Below, piece by piece: positions 1-8,959 of a DNA stretch of 11,700 nucleotides (position 1 is the stretch's first letter; every line of letters starts with the position of its first letter). The stretch spans positions 1-11,700 of the forward strand of contig URMR01000045.1 of NCBI GenBank assembly GCA_900548935.1. Direction: 5' to 3'. The notes beneath the pieces were generated by a model. The model was not told the DNA's origin. It worked only from the letters and a program-made list of their open reading frames with translations, and ran no database searches. Made by a program: the position numbers and the translations under genes. The DNA is from an uncultured Collinsella sp. GTDB taxonomy: Bacteria > Actinomycetota > Coriobacteriia > Coriobacteriales > Coriobacteriaceae.

Positions 1-645
1 TCTTGTCGTCGGTGGGGCTAATGCGCACCAGGCGGTGAACTCCGGCCTCGGCACGAAGCATGCCAAAGGCATCCTTGCCTTCGACGGTAAAGGTCGCGCG
101 ATCGATGCCGATAACCTCGGCCGCGGGGCAATCGTTGATGGTGACTTTCCAACCGCGGCGCTGGCAGTACTTCATGTACATCTTAAAGAGCATGAAGGTC
201 CAGTCCTGGGCCTCCAAGCCACCCTGTCCGGGCTTGATGGTCACAATCGCGTCGCCGTGATCGAACTCGCCGGTAAACCAGCTCGCAAGCTCAAGCTCGT
301 CGATGGCGCGGGACAGGCGCTCCGCCGTGGAGGCAGCCTCCTCACGCAGCGCAGCGGCATCGGGGTCATCGCCCATTTCCTCGGCAAGTTCCAACGCGGC
401 ACGAGCATCGGAAAGCTCACCGCGCGCGGTATCCACGGCGGCGATGTCCTCCTTGGCGCGCGCAATCTCCTCCATCGTGGCGCGAGCGGCATCGGCGTCG
501 TCCCAAAAGCCCGGGGCGACGCTTTTGGCCTCGAGCCCCGTTACGCGGGTGCGCTTCTCGTCCAAATGGAGGTACGACTCGACCTCGCCGAGTCGGTCCG
601 CAAACGCGTCCAACTCGGCGGGCGTTACCTCTAGAGTCTTGGCCA

Positions 646-646
<1 letters not shown>
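1..646 (-). CDS. prfB: Peptide chain release factor 2 (N-terminal 215 codons, cut by window edge)
   Basis: RF2 recognises UGA and UAA stop codons in the ribosomal A site and triggers peptide release. The reading frame opens with MAKTLEVTPAELDAFADRL and runs without a stop to the left edge. The family hallmarks are GGLEAQDW (residues about 117-124) and the stretch AEAGVHRLVRISP near the edge. The catalytic GGQ and the stop-reading SPF-type motif should lie beyond the window. The first 110 residues form the charged helical domain 1, with the GFWDD segment typical of RF2. The ATG overlaps the secA stop codon as TAATG, so translation is probably coupled to secA. There is no in-frame UGA in the visible frame, so the autoregulatory +1 frameshift found near codon 25 in many bacteria is absent. 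That absence is common in high-GC actinomycetes. Identity is secure; only the 3' part is unseen. Confidence 0.95.
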
Positions 647-3453
<2,807 letters not shown>

Positions 3454-3616
3454 GTGGTTTTCCTTTTTGGCCATCGCCCGCGGCATGAAACCTTGGACGA
3501 GTTAAACACAGATATTTGTACTTTAGCCAAACAAGGCGCCGCCTATGCGGTCGACACGCTCGACCACGTAATAACTACGACAGCCTGCCAATTTGGGACG
3601 GATTTATTGAGGTCGG

Positions 3617-3883
3617 TCATGAGCCCAGGTAGGCGTTGATGGTCCTTTGCTGGGCACGGTCTGCCCGATAGAAAACACGGAGCTCGTCCTCGGCATCCAA
3701 ATCATAGCGGACTTCGTCGATCAGGCCGTTTTTATGCGCGGTCATGAGCGCCTCTTGCATACGCGACTTGGTGAATGCGGCAAATGACGCGTATTCGGGT
3801 GCAAGCTCTGCCATGACGTCATCAACGCAGGCCTCGTCGTGACGGGTAAAGTACTTGAGCATGGCATAGTTAAGCGGCAGCAT
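3617..3883 (-). CDS. Small winged-helix-like protein of unknown function
   Basis: An 88-aa protein that I do not recognise by name. It starts MLPLNYAMLKYFTRHDEACVDD; GGAGGA sits 4 bases upstream of this ATG, which is why I prefer it to an in-frame ATG nine codons earlier. Residues 5-60 read as three helices (NYAMLKYFTR, CVDDVMAEL, FTKSRMQEALMTAHKNG). A strand-turn-strand follows (LIDEVRYDLDAEDELRVFYRA), the order of a winged-helix DNA- or protein-binding fold, then a short helix QQRTINAYL. No membrane segment or signal peptide is visible. The start lies inside the last codons of the upstream exporter gene (14-nt overlap), so the two were probably translated together. secA starts 163 bases downstream. 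The fold is inferred from the helix/strand pattern only. A transcription factor is possible, but no basic recognition helix stands out. Confidence 0.7.
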   Translation of the reverse strand: MLPLNYAMLKYFTRHDEACVDDVMAELAPEYASFAAFTKSRMQEALMTAHKNGLIDEVRYDLDAEDELRVFYRADRAQQRTINAYLGS

Positions 3884-4969
3884 CCGATCCTCCGACTTTT
3901 TTAACCGCATCCAGGGGATTCACGGCGATAAGACAGATGCCCAGCAGGTTGACGACCGCCGCAATCCAGGCGACCGACGGCAACGCATAGCCGTCAAAGC
4001 CCAAGACCAAGCCGACAATGACCCACGTGAGCAGCGGCGCCGTAAAGGTATAGGTACCGTTGATGGCCATGCCCAGCGCCGTGCCGCACATAGCGTTCGC
4101 GCGATACCAGCTCATAAACGAAAAATAGGCGGCAAAACCCGAGCACGCGAAAAGGCGATCGAGGAGCCGTCCATGAGCGCATGGGCGACATAGGCGTAGC
4201 TCTGCCCCAGGGGCTCGCCGCATGCCAGCGTAAGAACGGGCAATACCAGGCACAGATTTCCGAGGCCAGAGACGAGCTGGCGGATGTTGATGGCGATCTG
4301 GGGGTCGATCATGCAGGTGGCGCGACCGCCCACGCAGCCCTCGACGCCCCAGCACAGGGCGGCAAGCAATGCCAGCCCCAAGCCGAGGGCCATACCGGGC
4401 GCCGGCTGACCGCCAAGCCCGGCGCCGCCGATCATGGCGCCAGCAATCACGCAGATGCCGATGCCGACACCGACGCGGAGGCCGAGCGGCTGCTTGTAAA
4501 AGATGCGAGCAAGAATCGCGCCGATTGCGGGATTGAGCGCCGCAATGGGCACGGCAAGGGTCCCCGCCTGCGAGAGCGCGATCACATAGGCAGCAGCGGC
4601 AATGGGTCCGCCGAGGGCGGCCGCCGCGATGACTATGATGCCGGGCTTTGAGGCGATGCAACGGCCGAGGTCGGCAATCTTTCCCTGTTTGGCGGTAAAA
4701 CCTGTTGCCCAGACGGCGCTGAGCACGTCGTTGATACCCGAGGCAATGGTGGGCAGGATAAACACGACGAGCAGGCAGGCGGGGTCAAGCGTGCCAAACC
4801 AATTTGTCCAGACGCCAAAGAGCTGACCGGCGGTAACAAACGCCGTATATAGCGCGTACATGCAGCTCGATAATGCCGCGACGGCAATGCCCTTCCTAAA
4901 AAATGCCGCATCGAGCGCTCGCTTCTTCGCTGCCGCGCGAGCGTGCCCATGTAGCGTCGTCGTGTCCAC
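3870..4969 (-). pseudogene. DMT/EamA-type multidrug or metabolite exporter, frameshifted
   Basis: This encodes a 10-helix inner-membrane transporter of the drug/metabolite transporter superfamily, but in two frames. The first frame starts at a GTG with AGGGGG 4 bases upstream and carries the EamA signature around ALSQAGTLAVPIAALNPAIG. It continues to MDGSSIAF, then goes out of frame to a premature stop near 4112. The second frame picks up at FACSGFAAYFSFMSWYRANA and carries the last helices and the tail NPLDAVKKVGGSDAAA. The total length of 1100 bases is not a multiple of three. Adding one T to the run at 4150-4153 (minus strand GCCTTTTCGCG) rejoins everything as one 366-aa protein reading SSIAFFACSGF. 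This is either a recent one-base deletion or a sequencing error. Off-frame stretches are Arg-rich, so the break is well localised. The substrate cannot be told. The 3' end overlaps the 88-aa gene by 14 nt. Confidence 0.8.
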
Positions 4970-4998
4970 GCAACCCCCTAACGATAACCTTCTAAAAA

Positions 4999-5022
4999 GT
5001 GACAGGTTCATTTTGGCAGGTT
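4999..5022 (-). repeat. Tandem direct repeat upstream of the exporter gene, possible operator
   Basis: On the minus strand two copies of AACCTGYCA (AACCTGCCA and AACCTGTCA) lie 14 bases apart, 31-53 bases upstream of the GTG start of the exporter gene. They fall between the rpmE terminator and the exporter's ribosome binding site. This is where a promoter or regulator site for the exporter should be. No convincing -35/-10 pair is seen. The role is inferred from position only. Confidence 0.4.
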
Positions 5023-5032
5023 TTGCATCAAA

Positions 5033-5071
5033 TAGAAAAGGGCCGCGCACCCAAATGGATGCGCGGCCCTT
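5033..5071 (-). terminator. Rho-independent terminator of rpmE
   Basis: A perfect 12-bp stem (AAGGGCCGCGCA paired with TGCGCGGCCCTT, 5038-5049 with 5060-5071) encloses a 10-nt loop. In the minus direction it is followed by a T-rich tail, TTTTCTATTT, whose T's overlap the stem base. It sits 35 bases after the rpmE stop. It should separate rpmE from the exporter gene, so the latter needs its own promoter. Confidence 0.88.
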
Positions 5072-5106
5072 ATGCCATGAATGCGAGTGTTTCCGCGGCG
5101 AGCTAT

Positions 5107-5532
5107 TTACTCAGCAGCCTCGGTGGTCTCGGCCTCGGCAGCGGCCTCCTCGACGGGAGCCTCTGCGGGAGCCTCGGCGGCCTGCTTGGCAGCCTCCTCG
5201 GCAAACTTAGCAGCACGCTTAGCCTTCTCGGCAGCCTTAGCCTCAGCGGCGGCCTTGCGAGCAGCCTCGGCCTCAGCAGCCTTGGCGGCCTTGGCAGCCT
5301 TGGCCTCCTCGGCCTTCTTGAGCTGGGCGGCAGCGGCGCCACCGAACTTGTCGGCGAAGCGCTGGACGCGTCCACCGGTGTCGACGAACTTCTGCTGGCC
5401 GGTGTAGAACGGGTGGCACTCGTTGCAAAGCTCAACCTTCATCTCGGACACGGTAGCGTGCGTCTTGAAGGTGTTGCCGCAGGAGCACGTCACCGTGCAC
5501 TCGACATACTGGGGATGGATACCCTGCTTCAT
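5107..5532 (-). CDS. rpmE: 50S ribosomal protein L31 with long Ala/Lys/Glu-rich C-terminal tail
   Basis: L31 binds the 50S subunit at the intersubunit bridge region. Residues 1-70 are a normal zinc-type (C+) L31: MKQGIHPQYVECTVTCSCGN, the cysteine pair C16/C18, the second pair C36/C39 in CNECHPFYTG, and the closing TGGRVQRFADKFGG. Beyond residue 70 lies an unusual tail of about 71 residues. It first alternates Ala with Lys/Glu/Arg (KKAEEAKAAKAAKAAEAEAA), which looks like a single charged alpha helix. It then ends in an acidic stretch, APAEAPVEEAAAEAETTEAAE. Typical L31 is 66-90 aa, so this one is nearly twice as long. AAGGAG lies 8 bases upstream of the ATG. The gene has its own terminator. 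With four zinc ligands it would be the Zn-replete form; no Zur box is obvious upstream. Confidence 0.96.
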   Translation of the reverse strand: MKQGIHPQYVECTVTCSCGNTFKTHATVSEMKVELCNECHPFYTGQQKFVDTGGRVQRFADKFGGAAAAQLKKAEEAKAAKAAKAAEAEAARKAAAEAKAAEKAKRAAKFAEEAAKQAAEAPAEAPVEEAAAEAETTEAAE

Positions 5533-5554
5533 GGTAGGACTCCTTATTGGTCAG

Positions 5555-5575
5555 GCGCTGGTTACCGATCAGCGC
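5555..5575 (-). other. Hairpin in rpmE leader, proximal
   Basis: Six-base arms GCGCTG and CAGCGC with a 9-nt spacer lie about 23-43 bases upstream of the rpmE start codon, just above its ribosome binding site. Ribosomal protein leaders often fold to allow autoregulation, but nothing here proves it. Confidence 0.3.
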
Positions 5576-5582
5576 ATAAGGC

Positions 5583-5603
5583 GTCTTGGTTTCCGACCAA
5601 GAC
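5583..5603 (-). other. Hairpin in rpmE leader, distal
   Basis: Eight-base arms GTCTTGGT and ACCAAGAC enclose a 5-nt loop. It stands 7 bases from the proximal hairpin, so two consecutive stems precede the rpmE ribosome binding site. Either an mRNA leader structure or a DNA operator would fit; I cannot tell which. Confidence 0.35.
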
Positions 5604-5725
5604 AACAAACTCGGCTATGGTACCACGGCACCGCGCGTCCCACAAAAGGTTCACGGTCTTTTCGGAACGACACGAATCTGACCCATCGAAACACATCTCC
5701 ACCGTTCCTTCAACTGGGAAAATGC

Positions 5726-5758
5726 CGTCCCCGGGGCCTGAGAAGGGCCCCGGGGACG
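5726..5758. repeat. GC-rich 13-bp perfect hairpin
   Basis: The arms CGTCCCCGGGGCC and GGCCCCGGGGACG pair perfectly around a 7-nt loop (TGAGAAG on the plus strand). On the minus strand the stem is followed by GGCATTTTCCC, a poor T tail. It does not follow any gene directly, since the peptide operon already has a terminator upstream at 5854-5885. It may be a backup terminator or part of the rpmE leader. Confidence 0.5.
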
Positions 5759-5821
5759 TTCGACTGGCTGCGGGAACGGCCTTTCCGCTCAATGTGTTCG
5801 GCTGAGATCGGAAATCAACCA

Positions 5822-5840
5822 AACTGAACTAGGTTCAGTT
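5822..5840. promoter_or_regulatory. 19-nt palindrome, possible regulator site
   Basis: AACTGAAC-TAG-GTTCAGTT is a perfect inverted repeat with 8-base arms and a 3-base centre, the geometry of a dimeric repressor operator. It lies just beyond the terminator of the peptide cluster, upstream of rpmE. It is too short to be a good terminator. The role is inferred from symmetry alone. Confidence 0.35.
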
Positions 5841-5848
5841 GACATGGT

Positions 5849-5885
5849 TAAAAACGAGGGGCGACGCTTTTGCGTCACCCCTCGT
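5849..5885 (-). terminator. Rho-independent terminator ending the peptide/ABC cluster
   Basis: On the minus strand ACGAGGGG-T-GACGC and GCGTC-G-CCCCTCGT form a 14-bp stem with one mismatch and an AAAA loop, followed directly by TTTTT. It begins 15 bases after the stop of the small peptide gene at 5900-6244. It is the only strong terminator downstream of the accessory genes. Confidence 0.88.
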
Positions 5886-5899
5886 CCCGGCCGGTTGCT

Positions 5900-6244
5900 T
5901 TAGTTGTACACACGGTAGTTACACTTGAACTGGGTTATGTGTCCATAGTTGGAGCGGTACCAACCCGACGTATAGCTGATTGCCTCTGCGCCTAGATAGT
6001 CGTAGCCCTTGTTGTAGCGAAGCTGACGGTAGGTCGTGTCGTACTCTGCTACGTAAAACGTGTCTCCAGAGAAGGCTTTGTACCGGTCCTTAACCGTCGA
6101 AGCCATGTACGCGGGTTCGACATCGCCTTTCTCCCCGTTGAGCGCATAGACGGGTGCCGCGATTCCGCATAAAGCCGTTGCCACGAGGATGGCATAGACA
6201 GCCATGCGCGACGCATTGGACTTCAGCTGTTCAAATAGTTTCAT
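5900..6244 (-). CDS. Secreted small protein, putative lactococcin-972-like bacteriocin (module B peptide)
   Basis: A 114-aa pre-protein. Residues 1-34 are a classical Sec signal peptide: MKLFEQLKSNASR, a hydrophobic core from MAVYAILVATALCGI, and a PVYA cleavage box. The mature part of about 80 residues is rich in Tyr. It has one Cys (108), a VEP motif (42-44), a core Y72-x4-Y77-x2-G80-Y81, and an aromatic end QFKCNYRVYN. The ATG at 6244 has GGAGG 8 bases upstream; an in-frame GTG at 6253 overlaps that site and is less likely. It begins one base after the stop of the permease-ATPase gene and is followed by a strong terminator, so it is the last gene of the unit. Signal peptide, size, Tyr-rich end and ABC neighbours suggest the lactococcin 972 group. 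Sequence resemblance is weak, and a signalling or adhesin-like role is also possible. Confidence 0.8.
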   Translation of the reverse strand: MKLFEQLKSNASRMAVYAILVATALCGIAAPVYALNGEKGDVEPAYMASTVKDRYKAFSGDTFYVAEYDTTYRQLRYNKGYDYLGAEAISYTSGWYRSNYGHITQFKCNYRVYN

Positions 6245-6245
6245 G

Positions 6246-8060
6246 TCATTCACCTCCCTCGTATGTATCGAGGTATTCCTGCTTGAGCGTCTGCGAGGAC
6301 GACTTGATCTTTTCCACGAGCGTGCCGGCCTCGATGAAGTAGAACGAGTTGGTAAGGTCTGCCAGGTCGTCGAGCAGATGGCTTGAAATGAGCACGCTGC
6401 GTCCCCGCGCCACCTCGCTGCGCATCGCGTCGCAGGAGGTTTTCCGCTTTCCCGGATCGAGGCCGTTCAGCGGTTCATCGAGGATGAGGTACGGGCAATC
6501 GGTCGCTATCGCCATGGCAAGCTTTACCTGCTGCTTCATTCCTGTCGAGAGTTTACGGGTCGGCTTGTCGAGATATGGGGAGATTCCGAGGGAGTCGCAG
6601 AGCGAGTCGATGTCGGCGGCCGATTTCCACGCCTCCCTAACGAAAGCAAGGTGCTCGATGGCCGATAGCGTGGGATAGAGATCCGTGCCGCCCGAAGAGC
6701 TCAGGTAGACGAGTTCTGCAAATTCGGCTGATCGACGTTGGCTGATTCCGTCTGCCACCAGGCTTCCCGAGCGGATACGGGTGGGAAATTGGCCCGACAG
6801 CGCTTCAAGAAAGGTGGTTTTCCCCGAGCCGTTGGGAGCAACGAGGCCCGCCGCCGTTCCCGGGCTCAGGAAAAGCGACCCGATTGAAAGTATCGTCGTG
6901 CTTCCGTACCCCACGCTCACGTCCAGAAGCTCGAGCCCATGGTGCCTTTTCGCGGGTCCAGACTGTTTGGGCGAACGTGTCGCAACGGCGCCGACCGCAA
7001 AAAAGACCGCGACGTATGCCAGGGCCACGGCAAGCATCGATGCTCTGCCTGAACCGGAGCCAATGAATTCCGTCGGGAAGCATCCCACGTAACCCGTTGC
7101 CTCGATAGGCGAGAACACGGCCAGCGGCAGGAGATTGAGCGCGGCGTTATGCTCCAGCGCCGAATCGGACAGTAACGGGAATGCCGGGGCCGCGACAAGC
7201 AGCGCGGAGGCAAGGGGGCCCGCGAGGACGCGCCTCGTTGCGGTCGATAGGACGGCGGAGCAAACGGATATCAAGGTTCCGCCCGCAAGAAGCGCGATAA
7301 GCAGGGCTGTGAAGACGTCTCCCGCGGTCGTGGTGGCAAGCGCGCCGTCATGGAAGAAGGCGATCGGGTACCCAATTTGCCCGAAGCCGTTTAGGACCAA
7401 GGCGTAAATGCCCCCGGGTGCGAGGCCGGCGAGGAGCATCGCGGTCCCCGCGACGATTATCGAAAACACGATCTGGATAAGGCGCCGGAATTTGGGCACG
7501 GGCGCCTTCGCCGCCAGGGTCCCGGGCCTTGTGGCGCCGAGCACGAGTATCGACGAGAGAAGGAAGGGGATGAAGGGAAGGAAAGACGGCGCCGTGGCAA
7601 TGGCGTAAGGCAGGAAGGAAAGGAATGGCAGGTCGTTTGCGGAGGCCGGGATATCCGTGATGCCGGAGCTGCTCAGGGCACGGCAATATGCGAGCGCTGC
7701 GTCATTGGTCTCTTGGTCTCCCACGATGGACCCGGATTGGAAGCCTTCGCCCATGAGCGCGTAGTAGCTCTCGGCAGAATCGAGAAAGGCGGCGTCGGTT
7801 TGAGCGGCAAGGGCGGCGTTCGCGTATCTTGCAAGCTCCGCGTCATTTTGCTGCTCTGGAGATAGGTCTGTGCCGCTGGCCTGGGGCGCGCGCGTATTGA
7901 ATGCGTCGACAAAGCTCTGCATGCCCTGTTTCATAAAGAAGGGCCCGTAGATGGGTGAATTGAACGCAATGGGGACGGAAAAGGCTGCAGCGAGAACGAG
8001 CGCACAAATCCATGCGGCCTTGTCTCTTAGGATTAGTTTGAGAAGAAGTCGACAGTACAT
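6246..8060 (-). CDS. ABC half-transporter: 6-TM permease fused to ATPase (module B)
   Basis: A 604-aa fusion. The permease half (1-362) has a first helix (13-34), an extracytoplasmic Ala/Ser/Asp-rich domain of about 120 residues, and then about five helices between roughly 150 and 362. It carries the motif NGFGQIGYP (224-232) that recurs in the module A permease. The ATPase half (375-604) has Walker A GLVAPNGSGKTT (405-416), signature LSTGMKQQ (504-511), Walker B LILDEP (525-530) and H-loop H561. The Q-loop position reads YLSSSGGTDLYP and lacks a glutamine. As a half-transporter it should act as a homodimer in the membrane. A weak ribosome binding site (AGGTG, 7 bases) precedes the ATG. It is followed at once by the secreted peptide gene, so export-coupled protection or peptide efflux is the likely job; with a Sec signal on the peptide, immunity is more likely than primary export. 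Confidence 0.88.
   Translation of the reverse strand: MYCRLLLKLILRDKAAWICALVLAAAFSVPIAFNSPIYGPFFMKQGMQSFVDAFNTRAPQASGTDLSPEQQNDAELARYANAALAAQTDAAFLDSAESYYALMGEGFQSGSIVGDQETNDAALAYCRALSSSGITDIPASANDLPFLSFLPYAIATAPSFLPFIPFLLSSILVLGATRPGTLAAKAPVPKFRRLIQIVFSIIVAGTAMLLAGLAPGGIYALVLNGFGQIGYPIAFFHDGALATTTAGDVFTALLIALLAGGTLISVCSAVLSTATRRVLAGPLASALLVAAPAFPLLSDSALEHNAALNLLPLAVFSPIEATGYVGCFPTEFIGSGSGRASMLAVALAYVAVFFAVGAVATRSPKQSGPAKRHHGLELLDVSVGYGSTTILSIGSLFLSPGTAAGLVAPNGSGKTTFLEALSGQFPTRIRSGSLVADGISQRRSAEFAELVYLSSSGGTDLYPTLSAIEHLAFVREAWKSAADIDSLCDSLGISPYLDKPTRKLSTGMKQQVKLAMAIATDCPYLILDEPLNGLDPGKRKTSCDAMRSEVARGRSVLISSHLLDDLADLTNSFYFIEAGTLVEKIKSSSQTLKQEYLDTYEGGE
6253..6257 (-). promoter_or_regulatory. 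Ribosome binding site for the module B peptide
   Basis: GGAGG lies within the last codons of the permease-ATPase gene (GAG GGA GGT GAA TGA), 8 bases before the ATG at 6244. This decides the start and makes the peptide dependent on, or coupled to, translation of the transporter. Confidence 0.7.
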
Positions 8061-8079
8061 TTAGAAGCACCTACGTTCC

Positions 8080-8211
8080 TCAAAGAATTGTTAGATTAAA
8101 AGTAACAGACCGGATGAAGATACGTGCGACGGGGGCGAGGCGAATGGCTGAGCGGTATCGATATGCGGGTTCAACGGTATCACATTGGCCACATAGATTT
8201 TTAACTTGCAT
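8080..8211 (-). CDS. Possible 43-aa small ORF filling the gap between the modules
   Basis: A frame starting MQVKNLCGQCDTVEPAYRYR opens 2 bases after the stop of the module A ATPase and closes 19 bases before the module B permease-ATPase start. The only upstream ribosome site is the weak AAGGG. It lacks a signal peptide. It contains CxxC (7-10) and VEPAY, found exactly in the module B peptide (DVEPAY), and QCxxVEP, found in the module A peptide (QCALVEP). It could be a short gene, a decayed fragment of a third peptide, or chance, because an ORF of this length is expected fairly often. Confidence 0.25.
   Translation of the reverse strand: MQVKNLCGQCDTVEPAYRYRSAIRLAPVARIFIRSVTFNLTIL
8153..8181 (-). 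promoter_or_regulatory. Direct repeat GATACCG x2 in the inter-module gap
   Basis: Two exact copies of GATACCG on the minus strand have a 22-base offset, about two helical turns, 93-121 bases upstream of the module B start. Same-face direct repeats are typical of response-regulator sites. No clear promoter elements were found next to them, and the repeat also lies inside the possible 43-aa ORF. Confidence 0.3.
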
Positions 8212-8213
8212 TT

Positions 8214-8954
8214 CTACCCGCCCTTTTCGTAGAGTCGCCGATACGTGCTTAGCGCACCCTCGGCGCGTCCGGCAGGCTTTGCGAAATGGGATCCAGGAGA
8301 CTTCGGCGCAGCATCATCTTGCGGAATGCTTCTAATGAGCCTCCCATCCTTCAAAAACAGAATCTCATCGCACAGCCTATCGACCGAATCCAAGATGTGG
8401 GATGGCATGATGATGCACGTACCAGAATCGGCCAGCTTCCTGAGAATCTCGGAATGCAAGTCCACCCTGCTGGGGTCGAGCGCGTTCATGGGCTCATCTA
8501 ATAGAAGGTACCGCGCGCCCGTCGCATACGCAATCGCCAGGGTAAGCTGCTGCTTCATGCCCTGGCTCAGAGTGCGGATCCTCATCTTCGCGAACTCGCC
8601 TATCTGCGTTTGTTCCACTATCTCTTCGATATCGCGAGCATGCGGCCACATATCGCAAACCATCTTGAGGTGATCTTCCGCACGCAATCCGGGATACAGC
8701 AGCGTCCCCTCACCAGGTGCATAGAAGATCATAGAACGGACCTCTCTCGCACCCGTACCCTGCACCTCATCCAGAACGATGCTCCCGTCCACGCGAGGAC
8801 CCGGCAAACCTGCCATCGCACGCAGCAACGTCGTCTTTCCATGCCCGTTCGGAGCGACGAGACCGTAGACCGTACCCGGGGCAAACTCAGCGTTCACCGA
8901 ATCTACGAGCACCTTCTTTCCATAAGAGATCGTCAGCGTTTGAAGGTCAATCAT
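8214..8954 (-). CDS. ABC transporter ATP-binding protein (module A)
   Basis: A 246-aa cytoplasmic ATPase that should power the preceding permease. In order: Walker A GLVAPNGHGKTT (31-42), signature LSQGMKQQ (129-136), Walker B LLLDEP (150-155), D-loop MNALD and H-loop H186. Where the Q-loop glutamine is expected the sequence reads FYAPGEGTLLYPGL, so the canonical Gln is missing. The last 35 residues form a Pro/Ser/Ala linker and a short helix. The permease stop overlaps an ATG at 8963 (ATGA). I prefer the in-frame ATG at 8954 because the AAAGGGG stretch is well spaced only for the latter; the difference is three residues. Motif choice (APNGxGKTT, GMKQQ) matches the ATPase domain of the module B fusion, so the two are paralogues. 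Close coupling to the permease supports one complex. Confidence 0.9.
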   Translation of the reverse strand: MIDLQTLTISYGKKVLVDSVNAEFAPGTVYGLVAPNGHGKTTLLRAMAGLPGPRVDGSIVLDEVQGTGAREVRSMIFYAPGEGTLLYPGLRAEDHLKMVCDMWPHARDIEEIVEQTQIGEFAKMRIRTLSQGMKQQLTLAIAYATGARYLLLDEPMNALDPSRVDLHSEILRKLADSGTCIIMPSHILDSVDRLCDEILFLKDGRLIRSIPQDDAAPKSPGSHFAKPAGRAEGALSTYRRLYEKGG

Positions 8955-8959
8955 CGAGA

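Larger units (their letters stand above)
5533..5899. other. Intergenic region of 367 bases without a credible gene
   Basis: This lies between rpmE and the small secreted peptide gene. It contains the two rpmE leader hairpins, a 13-bp GC-rich hairpin (5726-5758), a 19-nt palindrome (5822-5840) and the terminator at 5854-5885. Open frames here lack ribosome binding sites and recognisable protein features. No tRNA cloverleaf was seen. The rpmE promoter must be here, but I could not choose one with confidence. Confidence 0.7.

Noticed and set aside
35..634. Plus-strand open frame of 199 codons
   Set aside because: It is the antisense of prfB, whose minus-strand frame has clear RF2 motifs.
3549..3565. 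Inverted repeat GGTCGA-N5-TCGACC considered as a terminator before secA
   Set aside because: Only 6-bp arms with no T tail; transcription from the 88-aa gene may continue into secA.
4144..4160. Programmed ribosomal frameshift in the exporter gene
   Set aside because: The T run does not form an X-XXY-YYZ slippery site in the zero frame and there is no clear downstream structure; a mutation or read error is simpler.
4999..5805. Plus-strand open frame of 268 codons
   Set aside because: It is Leu/Gly/Ser-rich low complexity antisense to the L31 tail and spans the rpmE terminator; no plausible start site.
5562..5822. Minus-strand open frame of 86 codons upstream of rpmE
   Set aside because: No ribosome binding site, no recognisable fold, and it runs through three inverted repeats of the rpmE leader region.
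5839..5844. TTGACA on the plus strand considered as a -35 element
   Set aside because: No -10-like hexamer at 16-18 bases and no plus-strand gene downstream.
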